Shown one piece after another: positions 1-6,251 of a stretch of DNA of 27,206 nucleotides (position 1 is its first letter; every line of letters begins with the position of its first letter). The translations under genes were made by a program, and so were the position numbers. The notes beneath the pieces are model-generated. The model was not told the DNA's origin and searched no databases. It saw nothing but the letters and a program-made list of their open reading frames with translations. Source of the DNA: a virus; the IMG/VR virus record IMGVR_UViG_3300024262_000199, positions 1-27,206 of that record. One strand, given 5' to 3'.

Positions 1-1
1 G

Positions 2-211
2 AGAAAATCTAAGAGAGGTAAAGAAGTAATTCCTTACCAGTTAGGTAAAAAGACTATCTACCTAAAGAGAGATGAGATTCCTCATTTTGAATCAATGGCT
101 AGAGACGAACAAAGAAAGATGGTTAATAGATTTGAGGCAAAAGTTAAATCTGGCAAGATTGTTCCTGTTTATAAGCATGGAAAAATAATTGGTTACATAA
201 ACAAAAGATAA
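2..211 (+). CDS. Partial hypothetical basic protein (3' end)
   Basis: An open frame enters from the left edge and runs 69 codons to a TAA at 209-211; its start lies outside the window. The visible part is rich in Lys and Arg and ends with residues YINKR. I do not recognise the family. The stop overlaps the start of the next gene (TAATG), so it is probably the upstream member of the same small-gene operon that carries the co-chaperonin-like genes. No catalytic motif, signal peptide or membrane segment is visible. Confidence 0.7.
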   Translation, partial: RKSKRGKEVIPYQLGKKTIYLKRDEIPHFESMARDEQRKMVNRFEAKVKSGKIVPVYKHGKIIGYINKR

Positions 212-477
212 TGACTGAAGACGACACTAAAGGAGCTGACCAAATATCTAAACAAAAGATATGGGAGTTACCTATTTATGAAATAAAATATGTTGATCCA
301 ATTAAAGGAATGTCTTTTCGAGTAGGTCAGCATCATAGAGGTCATACTATAAATAGTATAATTCGAGATGTTATTGATGGGGAAGTTCTTTATTTAGTGT
401 TTGGAGAAAAAGATGGTGAGACAAAGCTTTTAAAATCAACTAGTGGAATTGCTGTTTACTTAACATACGAAGTTTGA
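211..477 (+). CDS. Hypothetical 88-residue protein
   Basis: The 88-residue ORF begins at the ATG that overlaps the stop of the upstream gene and ends in a TGA that overlaps the TTG start of the following gene, so it is very likely translationally coupled on both sides. The composition (charged N-terminus, then alternating hydrophobic residues such as VLYLVF and IAVYLTYEV) suggests a small beta-rich fold. No known motif, Cys pair or membrane helix is seen. It sits directly before the co-chaperonin-like genes, so a role next to them is possible, but nothing in the sequence shows it. Function unknown. Confidence 0.65.
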   Translation: MTEDDTKGADQISKQKIWELPIYEIKYVDPIKGMSFRVGQHHRGHTINSIIRDVIDGEVLYLVFGEKDGETKLLKSTSGIAVYLTYEV

Positions 478-1310
478 GTGTAAGACCTACATATTTAGTA
501 GTAGAGAAGTTAGTTAACTATAAAAATATAGTAACATCTCAAAATTACATTAATGAGTATCAGATATGTAAAGTTATTGATTGTCATCCAGACTCAGGAC
601 TTAATCCAAACGAAGAAATTCTGGTAGGAAATAAAATATTCTTTGATTCAGCTAAAGATATAGGAGAAGGAAGGTTCTTTATATTTCTTGAAGAAGTTTA
701 TGGAGTGCTCAGAAATGATACTATAGTTCCAATGGAGGACTTTGTTTATATTGAAACAGATAAAGATAGAAAGTCTATAATAAAGAAAGGTTCTGTAGAG
801 TTGTTTAATGATACTAGCTACAACCCTTTGGATAAAGATAACGTAGTTCAGGATGGAACGGTATTGTCAGTATGTACTAAAGCTAAAGATAGTTATTTTG
901 GATTTCCATTAAATGTCGATATAAAACCAGGAGACCATATTTATACTCATCATTTTCTTACTGATTCAGATAACGAGAGAAAGTTTAATGGTAAAACTTA
1001 TTATGAGATAAGGTATGAGAATTTATACTGCCGGATTTCAGATGGAAAGATAATAATGCTAAATGATTGGAATTTCGTTACTCCGGTAGTAGATGAAACA
1101 AAAATCTCTGAAACAGGAATAGTATTAGATTATAAGCAAAAAAATAAACTGAGAGTCGGTATTATAAACCATACTTGCCAATCATTAATAGAGAAAGGAT
1201 TGGAAGTTGGAGATATGGTATTTTTTAAACAAGGAAGAGAATATGAGATAGATGTAGAAGGAACTACATATTACAGAATACATACAAACGATATTATATA
1301 TAAGTTATGA
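474..1310 (+). CDS. Protein of three tandem GroES-like (Cpn10) modules
   Basis: The 278-residue protein repeats three times the C-terminal pattern of GroES/Cpn10 (hydrophobic-G-D-x-hydrophobic, a short turn, G-x-x-Y, then an acidic residue before a hydrophobic strand). Module 1 covers about residues 6-80 (VGNKIFF at 51-57, RFFIFLEEVYGVL at 67-79). Module 2 covers about 82-188 (KPGDHIY at 151-157, GKTYYEIRYENLY at 173-185). Module 3 covers about 190-278 (EVGDMVFF at 244-251, GTTYYRIHTNDI at 263-274). The family caps the GroEL ring. The start is TTG overlapping the previous stop (TTGA), because no ATG or GTG lies nearby in frame. The last codons overlap the canonical co-chaperonin gene by 4 bp. 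The module reading is inference from pattern; modules 1 and 2 are diverged and lack a clear mobile loop. Confidence 0.65.
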   Translation: MSVRPTYLVVEKLVNYKNIVTSQNYINEYQICKVIDCHPDSGLNPNEEILVGNKIFFDSAKDIGEGRFFIFLEEVYGVLRNDTIVPMEDFVYIETDKDRKSIIKKGSVELFNDTSYNPLDKDNVVQDGTVLSVCTKAKDSYFGFPLNVDIKPGDHIYTHHFLTDSDNERKFNGKTYYEIRYENLYCRISDGKIIMLNDWNFVTPVVDETKISETGIVLDYKQKNKLRVGIINHTCQSLIEKGLEVGDMVFFKQGREYEIDVEGTTYYRIHTNDIIYKL

Positions 1311-1567
1311 CAAAAAGAAAAGGACCACTTGGAACTATTTTGGAAGTAGAGCCATTTAAGAAAGAAACCGAGAAGAATGGGTTTGTTATTTCGGCAAATC
1401 AAGAATATATGCCAGAAAAAGGTAAAGTACTTAATCTTGGAAAAGGAGTATCTGGTATTGAAATAGGTGATGACATTCTATTTCAGAAAGGAGCATACTC
1501 TAAAGTTACTATAGAAGGAAAAGAAGTTTTATTAGTTGATGAATCTAAAGTTTATTATATACTTTAA
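1307..1567 (+). CDS. GroES-like co-chaperonin
   Basis: This 86-residue protein has the layout of a Cpn10/GroES subunit. It has an N-terminal strand (residues 9-15) and a charged, probably flexible stretch at about 17-38. That stretch contains NGFVIS, matching the GGIVL hydrophobic contact of the GroES mobile loop that binds GroEL. GKVLNLGKG follows, then the signature GDDILFQKG (54-62) and IEGKEVLLVDESKVYYIL at the C-terminus. The segment that forms the roof hairpin in E. coli GroES is very short here (residues 46-52). Known phage co-chaperonins such as T4 gp31 adapt host GroEL for folding the capsid protein, and this gene could do the same for the capsid protein encoded at 10174. It overlaps the upstream triple-module gene (ATGA). 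Family call fairly sure, capsid role inferred. Confidence 0.82.
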   Translation: MTKRKGPLGTILEVEPFKKETEKNGFVISANQEYMPEKGKVLNLGKGVSGIEIGDDILFQKGAYSKVTIEGKEVLLVDESKVYYIL

Positions 1568-1569
1568 TT

Positions 1570-1592
1570 TGTTATAACGGTACAGTATAACA
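1570..1592 (+). repeat. TGTTATAAC copy 1 with inverted repeat
   Basis: TGTTATAAC at 1570-1578 recurs exactly at 1985-1993. Here it also begins a 7-bp inverted repeat, TGTTATA at 1570-1576 and TATAACA at 1586-1592, with a 9-base centre. The copy lies just after the co-chaperonin stop codon and marks the left edge of the cassette-like unit. Confidence 0.7.
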
Positions 1593-1986
1593 TTAGTTTT
1601 AGTGAATTAAAAACAAAATTTAATAAATATGGACTTAAGATTAAAAAAAGAATTTAGAGGAGAAACAGGGTTTGATGTATTTGTATGGGATGAAAACAAT
1701 GAAGTAGCTTATACAGAAGCCTATGTAGAATGGCTTGAAGCTAAAATTAATGTTATACATTGTTGTAAGGGCGAAGCCGAAATGTTAAAGGCGATTGAGA
1801 TAGGCGATGAAGTTGTATGTTGGGAAAGTACATTTGCAAAAGTGATTGAAGTTAGACTAACTGGATATGTATGCGAGGACTTAACTAGGTTTACTTTTAT
1901 GGTAGATAATAAAGGTGTAAAACATAAAAGCCTTTAATTGCTTACAACACCAAACGATGTAGCGTTTTAATGCTATATCGTGGCTG
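1572..1986 (+). mobile_element. Integron-gene-cassette-like unit (one gene plus attC-like hairpin)
   Basis: A 415-bp unit lies between two exact copies of TGTTATAAC (1570-1578 and 1985-1993). It holds one short gene close behind the left copy and, immediately after its stop, an imperfect hairpin ending in the right copy. This is the arrangement of an integron cassette: core GTT, single ORF, attC with an inverse core (TTACAAC) and a core (GTTATAA) at the ends of a bulged stem. Cassettes are moved by integron integrases of the tyrosine recombinase family; none is encoded in this window. The attC-like element is about 51 bp, slightly shorter than typical attC sites. The call rests on structure only. 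Other readings are a small site-specific element or a chance repeat in A+T-rich DNA. Confidence 0.45.
1629..1937 (+). CDS. Hypothetical small protein of the cassette-like unit
   Basis: The 102-residue ORF starts at the first ATG after a 61-bp non-coding leader. It is the only gene of the 415-bp cassette-like unit. The N-terminal half is acidic and aromatic (VFVWDENN, VEWLEAK). The C-terminal half looks like strands of a small beta barrel (IGDEVVCW, FAKVIEVRL, RFTFMVDNKGVKH). It has four Cys, including an adjacent pair (INVIHCCKG), with no clear metal-binding spacing. Codon use looks slightly richer in G+C (gcc, ggc, gcg) than in its neighbours, which would fit separate acquisition. I do not recognise the family. 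Many cassette genes are of unknown function, so the context does not help further. Confidence 0.6.
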   Translation: MDLRLKKEFRGETGFDVFVWDENNEVAYTEAYVEWLEAKINVIHCCKGEAEMLKAIEIGDEVVCWESTFAKVIEVRLTGYVCEDLTRFTFMVDNKGVKHKSL

Positions 1987-1992
1987 TTATAA
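1942..1992 (+). other. attC-like bulged hairpin
   Basis: TTACAAC at 1942-1948 is the complement of GTTATAA at 1986-1992 with one mismatch. Inside, AACACC (1946-1951) pairs with GG-C-TGTT (1982-1988) with one bulged C, and ACGATGTAGC (1954-1963) pairs with GCTATATCGT (1972-1981) with one G-T wobble, leaving an 8-base loop. The unpaired AA at 1952-1953 and C at 1984 lie on opposite strands, like the extrahelical bases of attC sites. There is no T-tract after it, so a terminator is less likely. Confidence 0.5.
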
Positions 1993-2031
1993 CATTTAAT
2001 GATAGCCCACTTTCCGGAAGTAAAAAATAAT

Positions 2032-2039
2032 TATCTTTG
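2032..2039 (+). promoter_or_regulatory. Bacteroidota -7 promoter box TATCTTTG
   Basis: TATCTTTG fits the Bacteroidota -7 consensus TAnnTTTG exactly. It lies 13 bases before the ATG at 2053, which implies a very short leader and supports that start over the ATG at 1999. I see no TTTG at the usual -33 distance. Confidence 0.6.
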
Positions 2040-2052
2040 TATAAAAAAAGAT

Positions 2053-2316
2053 ATGTTAGGTAAAACAGCACAATACTACAGAGACAATCCAGAAGCAAGA
2101 AATAAAAAGAAAGCTTACGATACTAAACGTAACAAAACTGCTGCCTCAAAACTTTACAGAGCTAGACTAAACAAAGCTAATAGAGACAACCCTAATAGTG
2201 TAGTAGGCGATGGTAAAGATGTTAGCCATACAAAGAAAGGACTTAGGTTAAAGCCACAATCAAAAAACAGAGGATCTAAATCAGATTCTGCTGGAGATAA
2301 AAGAGCAAGAGGATAA
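2053..2316 (+). CDS. Small basic conserved phage protein (GDGKDVSHTK type)
   Basis: An 87-residue, very basic protein. It has an N-terminal helical part rich in Lys and Arg (YYRDNPEARNKKKAYD, KLYRARLNKANRDN), then GDGKDVSHTKKG, then a Ser/Lys/Arg tail (PQSKNRGSKSDSAGDKRARG). I recognise this layout from small uncharacterised proteins of many large phages, including Bacteroidota phages, but no function is established that I know of. The ATG at 2053 is preferred because a clean -7 box lies at 2032-2039; an in-frame ATG at 1999 would place the promoter inside the gene and overlaps the cassette edge. The high charge would suit nucleic-acid or virion association, which is inference only. Confidence 0.75.
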   Translation: MLGKTAQYYRDNPEARNKKKAYDTKRNKTAASKLYRARLNKANRDNPNSVVGDGKDVSHTKKGLRLKPQSKNRGSKSDSAGDKRARG

Positions 2317-2355
2317 TTTTTTCAATTAACTATATTATTAGTTAGAAAATATTTG

Positions 2356-2363
2356 TACTTTTG
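2356..2363 (+). promoter_or_regulatory. Bacteroidota -7 promoter box TACTTTTG
   Basis: TACTTTTG matches TAnnTTTG and lies 28 bases before the ATG at 2392, followed by an A-rich leader with no Shine-Dalgarno. Just upstream, TAACTA (2327-2332) and TAGTTA (2339-2344) form a 6-bp inverted repeat about where the -33 element would lie. This is the likely promoter of the isolated virion-protein gene. Confidence 0.6.
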
Positions 2364-2391
2364 TTGTGTAATAACTTAAAAAACATTTACC

Positions 2392-3531
2392 ATGTCAAAA
2401 TTAATCTTAAACGACAATACATCAGGTGCTGAAATCACTATTGATGAATCAAACATATTAAAAGCTTATACGGTAAGCTCTGTAACAAATGTAGAATATC
2501 TACATGACTCTTATAAAAGAGTTGCTAAAGTATCTGAGGCTTTAGCTTCGGTAGTTGCAGCTTCAAAAGTATTAATTCCTGTAACACTAACAAGTGGAAC
2601 AGTTATTTACATAAATAAAGATAGAGCAAGAAACATCTACAATGAATCTAGTACTGCTAGAATCATTTATGATGGAGGTGGAGCAGGATTAGAAAGAATA
2701 GTTTCTTCTGATGTTGCTAACGATATTCAAATTGCTATTATAGCTAAAAATGGAGATTTATCTTACGCTATTGATTCATTTACTGCAGCACCAAAGGTTG
2801 TTGTTTTAGATACAGCAATAGGAGATGTTGAGGCAAACTTCCCAATTGGTAGAGTATTTACTGTATTTGGAGAAGATGATGCTAACGATAATATCTACAC
2901 TACTGTTTCAGCAGCATGGGATGGAACAAACACTAAAATTACAGTAGCAGAAACTACAACATTAAATGCAGCAGCAACAGGATATGTTTGGTTAGAGGTA
3001 GAAGATTCTTCTTCTGCAACTTCTTACTCACCTGGAACTACTGGAACGGATGTTACTGCAGTACACTACTCAGCAGATGGTAAACACTTCGTAACTAAAT
3101 TAACATTAACAGATGTTTCATATACTATTGCAGGAGCAGCAAATGAAGCTGTTGGAGCATTAATATATACATTCCCTGCAGGAGTACATTCACACAAAGT
3201 AACAAATATGAATGTTGCTTTACAAGGTGGAGGAACAGTTGATGCAGATACACCAAACATCGGAATAGGATCTGTTATTGGAACAGGAGCTGTAGCTACT
3301 TTAGGTGGTACAACAACTTTTAAAGACTATATAACTGGTCAGTTAGCTACAGATTGTAGTGGTACAGCTACAGTCGAGATGAGTTTTGCTACTGCTGGAT
3401 ATGGCGAGGGTATTTCATTAAACCAAGCTGGAGATGTAAAAGCAGTACATTTAAATATTGCAGACTTATGGGCTGGAGCTGATACAGTATTAGCAACAGG
3501 AACTGTAACTCTTGAGTGGACAATAATCTAA
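2392..3531 (+). CDS. Putative virion protein (head fibre or decoration candidate)
   Basis: The 379-residue protein is rich in Ala, Thr, Val and Gly with alternating strand-forming segments throughout. The N-terminal domain (about 1-120) has the pattern VLIPVTLTSGTVIYINKDRARNIY followed by ARIIYDGG, which I associate with structural proteins of Bacteroidota phages. The middle (about 135-205) resembles an Ig-like insert. The C-terminal part (about 220-379, ending KAVHLNIADLWAGADT and TVTLEWTII) looks like a jelly-roll sandwich. The gene stands alone between its own promoter (2356-2363) and a strong terminator (3552-3583), which suggests high independent expression as expected of an abundant capsid decoration or head-fibre protein. 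The exact role is not shown by the sequence. Confidence 0.7.
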   Translation: MSKLILNDNTSGAEITIDESNILKAYTVSSVTNVEYLHDSYKRVAKVSEALASVVAASKVLIPVTLTSGTVIYINKDRARNIYNESSTARIIYDGGGAGLERIVSSDVANDIQIAIIAKNGDLSYAIDSFTAAPKVVVLDTAIGDVEANFPIGRVFTVFGEDDANDNIYTTVSAAWDGTNTKITVAETTTLNAAATGYVWLEVEDSSSATSYSPGTTGTDVTAVHYSADGKHFVTKLTLTDVSYTIAGAANEAVGALIYTFPAGVHSHKVTNMNVALQGGGTVDADTPNIGIGSVIGTGAVATLGGTTTFKDYITGQLATDCSGTATVEMSFATAGYGEGISLNQAGDVKAVHLNIADLWAGADTVLATGTVTLEWTII

Positions 3532-3551
3532 CTACTACTTAATAAATTAAT

Positions 3552-3583
3552 AAAAAGCCTTATCGATTGATAAGGCTTTTTTT
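3552..3583 (+). terminator. Strong intrinsic terminator
   Basis: A perfect 13-bp stem (3552-3564 with 3569-3581, core AGCCTTATC/GATAAGGCT), a 4-base loop GATT and a run of seven T (3577-3583). It ends the transcription unit of the 379-residue virion protein and insulates it from the terminase operon. Confidence 0.9.
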
Positions 3584-3585
3584 AT

Positions 3586-3593
3586 TATCTTTA
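3586..3593 (+). promoter_or_regulatory. Probable -7 promoter box TATCTTTA
   Basis: TATCTTTA differs from TAnnTTTG at one base. It lies right behind the terminator and 31 bases before the ATG at 3625, so it is the best candidate promoter for the terminase operon. The leader that follows (3598-3620) is nearly identical to the one before the scaffold gene at 8953. Confidence 0.5.
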
Positions 3594-3597
3594 CCTT

Positions 3598-3620
3598 AAT
3601 TATATTAAATTAAATTTAAG
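3598..3620 (+). repeat. Shared 5' leader element, copy 1
   Basis: A 23-base A+T element (containing TTAAATTTAAG-like strings) matches 8926-8948 at 22 of 23 positions, and in both places ends exactly 4 bases before an ATG. It may be a translation-enhancing leader or a common regulatory site. Confidence 0.6.
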
Positions 3621-3624
3621 GTGA

Positions 3625-4032
3625 ATGGAACGTCCTAGTAAATTAACTGGAGAACAAGGAGAATACATACAATTCCTTGAAAAGAAGTTAGAGGTATTTA
3701 ACTCAAAGACTACAAAAGTAGAATCATATTTAACAGTAAAGAAAATAGTAGATGATACAAATAAACTTGTAAGAAATGGGGTATCTATTAATCATTCAGA
3801 AACAGGAGAGTTTTTAAAAAAGGTAGATATAATTAGCGAGGAATCTTTAATGTCTAAAGATGAAAAGACATTTGATAGGCTATCTAAGTTTTTAGATAAA
3901 ATTGAAGAGTATAATGGTATGCTTGATAGATTTAATGAGCAACTTGATCCAGAAGACATTAAATCGGTAGAAAAAGAATTACTAAAAGGAACAGATTCAG
4001 TTGAAGGACGAATTTTCGGAAGAAAGAAATAA
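3625..4032 (+). CDS. Short helical protein upstream of TerL (small-terminase candidate)
   Basis: The 135-residue protein is charged and appears almost wholly helical (EYIQFLEKKLEVFNS, TFDRLSKFLDKIEEYNGML, DIKSVEKELLKG), with likely coiled-coil pairing and a basic end (IFGRKK). Its stop overlaps the ATG of the large terminase (TAATG), so the two are coupled. Small terminase subunits are usually short, helical, oligomeric and encoded just before TerL, so position and shape make this a candidate. I see no recognisable DNA-binding helix-turn-helix and cannot confirm it. The start is chosen because it follows the shared leader at the same 4-base distance as the scaffold gene. Confidence 0.6.
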   Translation: MERPSKLTGEQGEYIQFLEKKLEVFNSKTTKVESYLTVKKIVDDTNKLVRNGVSINHSETGEFLKKVDIISEESLMSKDEKTFDRLSKFLDKIEEYNGMLDRFNEQLDPEDIKSVEKELLKGTDSVEGRIFGRKK

Positions 4033-6209
4033 TGGGAAAAGGATTAGGGCAAAGATATGTGTATAAAGATTTCGAGAGGGAGAGAGAGATAGATGAATTT
4101 AAGTTCACTCTTCCAGAACCTCCTCGATTTGATGAGATAGATGGCTATGAACTATCTAAAGAAAAACAGAAGTTTACACCTCCGGATAAAACCTATGTAA
4201 AAGAGCTTAGTTATAAAATATCAAATGATATTCTAAGAACCAAAGAAGAAAGGGATTTTATAGATTTACAATGGGATAGAAGAGAGCAAGGCTATTGGTT
4301 TTATAATAACGGATATTTAGAGTACATTACAGGACTTCATTATTATTATTTGACGGCATGGAATATTGTTCGTGTTGAGGAGTATGAAAAAAGAGATGGC
4401 ACTCTAGGGAAAAGAAAGATTTCTGGGCTTCCGAAATTCACAGATTCAGATAGAGATTATTTTTACATATGGGATGATGTAGTCAATGATAGCAACTGTT
4501 TTGGGCTTATTCATATAACTAATAGAAGGGATGGAAAAACTTTTAGAAGCACAGCAACAGTAAATGAAATAATATCAAGGTCTCCAGATGCTATTGGTGG
4601 AATACAATCAAAAACAGATACTGATGGCTCAAAAATATTTAAGAAGTTAGTAAAATCATGGAAAGCTTTACCTGAATATTTCAAGCCAGTAGATATTGGA
4701 GAGTCAGATCCAGGAAAAAGATTAGAGTATAGAAATCCAAAAAAGAGAACAAGTAAAACACAGAAGAAAGAATATTCAGAAGTTTTAGATTCAGAGATAA
4801 ACTTTGGTAATGCTAAAGAGGAGTATTATGATGGAGATGGATTAGCTATATTATTTCATGATGAGATTGGTAAAACAGAACCTAGAGTAGCTAATGTATC
4901 TGAGAGATGGGATATTTGTAGAGAGTGTCTTGCTGATGGAGCTGACGTAACAGGAAAAGGTCTTTTAACCACCACAGTAGAGGACATGGAGAAAAAAGGT
5001 GGTAAGTATTGTAAAAAGATTTGGGATGAATCAGACACAGACTCAGAAGCTTATAGAAAAACCAAACAGACAGTTTCCGGTCTTAAAAGATATTTTAAAC
5101 CAGCTTATTATGGATTAAGAGGTTCTGATAGCTCAGATGAAGATGATATAACACCAGAATTTATAAATGAGTATGGATATTCAGATATTGAAGCAGCAAT
5201 AGCATATTTAGTTAAAGTAGAAAAGAATTTATCAGGAGAGAAGCTAATATCAAGAAGAAGAAAGTACCCTAGAAATATTAAGGATGCTTTTATGATTTCT
5301 GGTAAAAGTGATGTATTTCCGACATTTAAAATAATAGAACAAGAAGAGCATAATGAAACACTTAATGAAAGTATTGTCAGGAGGGGAGATTTTGTATGGG
5401 CTGATAAAGGGGCACATAAAGTTGAATTTTTTGACAACCCAAAAGGATTCTTTGAATTGGCGTGGCAACCACATCCAGAAGAACAAAACAAATTTATCTA
5501 TGATGGTAGAGGATTCCCAATGCCGGGCAATGTTTCTGATGGTGTAATTGGAGTCGATCCATTTGACCATAAAGAAACAGTATCTAATAAAAAATCTGAT
5601 GCAGCAGCTTCTTACTTTAAAAGATTTGATATTAATAAACCATTAACCAGTAATGGTTTTGTTGCTCATTACGTAGGCAGAAGAACAAATCCAGATGATT
5701 TTTATGAAGATATGATAATGGCTGCTGTTTATTTCGGAGTACAGATATTATGTGAGAATCAAAAACCTGGACTTTTAAATCACATGAATAGAGAAGGTTA
5801 TAAAAATTACATATTTAAGACACAACAAAGCGACTACACTCAATCTACAAGTAAGAAGTATGTTGAAGGTGTTTCTATGTCTGGAGCATTAGTAAGACAA
5901 CAATCAATAAATAATCTTGTTACTTACATCTATAAGTTTATAGGAAAAATAGATCCTAAAATACAAATGTCAGAATTTGGTTTTTCAGAGGACGAAGTAA
6001 TTCAAGACTTATATGGCCATTGTCCATTTCCTACTTTATTACAAGATTGGAAAGATTTTGATGCTAATAACTGGACAGTTTCTGATGAGACTGTATCATC
6101 TATGATTGCAGTTTTAGGCGTTACTCCCGTAAAAAACAAAGTAAGAAACATAGAAGAAGATGCTAGAGACCTTAAAATAGAATCATTCTTTAAAGTTCGT
6201 AAACTATGA
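4032..6209 (+). CDS. terL: Terminase large subunit
   Basis: This 725-residue protein is the DNA-packaging motor: an ATPase that translocates DNA into the prohead through the portal, plus a nuclease that cuts genome units. A degenerate Walker A appears as TNRRDGKTFRS (163-173, Lys169). Walker B is LAILFHDE (271-278, Asp277 and Glu278). The coupling motif region is LLTTTVED (311-318). The RNase H-fold nuclease begins at VIGVDPFD (505-512, Asp509), with a second acidic site in LCENQ (573-577, Glu575) and a probable third in VSDETVSS (about Asp685). The length and the RRDGKT-type Walker A resemble crAss-like phage terminases. It overlaps the preceding small helical gene and is followed after 42 bp by a new promoter and the portal gene. 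Confidence 0.95.
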   Translation: MGKGLGQRYVYKDFEREREIDEFKFTLPEPPRFDEIDGYELSKEKQKFTPPDKTYVKELSYKISNDILRTKEERDFIDLQWDRREQGYWFYNNGYLEYITGLHYYYLTAWNIVRVEEYEKRDGTLGKRKISGLPKFTDSDRDYFYIWDDVVNDSNCFGLIHITNRRDGKTFRSTATVNEIISRSPDAIGGIQSKTDTDGSKIFKKLVKSWKALPEYFKPVDIGESDPGKRLEYRNPKKRTSKTQKKEYSEVLDSEINFGNAKEEYYDGDGLAILFHDEIGKTEPRVANVSERWDICRECLADGADVTGKGLLTTTVEDMEKKGGKYCKKIWDESDTDSEAYRKTKQTVSGLKRYFKPAYYGLRGSDSSDEDDITPEFINEYGYSDIEAAIAYLVKVEKNLSGEKLISRRRKYPRNIKDAFMISGKSDVFPTFKIIEQEEHNETLNESIVRRGDFVWADKGAHKVEFFDNPKGFFELAWQPHPEEQNKFIYDGRGFPMPGNVSDGVIGVDPFDHKETVSNKKSDAAASYFKRFDINKPLTSNGFVAHYVGRRTNPDDFYEDMIMAAVYFGVQILCENQKPGLLNHMNREGYKNYIFKTQQSDYTQSTSKKYVEGVSMSGALVRQQSINNLVTYIYKFIGKIDPKIQMSEFGFSEDEVIQDLYGHCPFPTLLQDWKDFDANNWTVSDETVSSMIAVLGVTPVKNKVRNIEEDARDLKIESFFKVRKL

Positions 6210-6223
6210 TAATAAATATTTCA

Positions 6224-6231
6224 TATCTTTG
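6224..6231 (+). promoter_or_regulatory. Bacteroidota -7 promoter box TATCTTTG
   Basis: An exact TATCTTTG lies in the 42-bp gap between the terminase and portal genes, 20 bases before the portal ATG. The spacing resembles the other late promoters here. No TTTG is seen at the -33 distance. Confidence 0.6.
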
Positions 6232-6251
6232 TTAAAATAATATTCAGCACA

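Noticed and set aside
1942-1992. The hairpin after the cassette gene as a plain intrinsic terminator
   Set aside because: The stem is bulged and no T-run follows, whereas the three real terminators here have perfect stems and T-tracts; the attC-like reading explains the flanking repeats better.
1999-2052. An 18-codon N-terminal extension of the small basic protein from an ATG at 1999
   Set aside because: The extension would run through a clean TATCTTTG box at 2032-2039 and overlap the cassette edge; the residues before 2053 look unlike the basic domain, so 2053 is preferred.
5108-5570. Two overlapping reverse-strand open frames inside the terminase gene
   Set aside because: Both lie opposite conserved terminase motifs, overlap each other in different frames and have shadow-like compositions.
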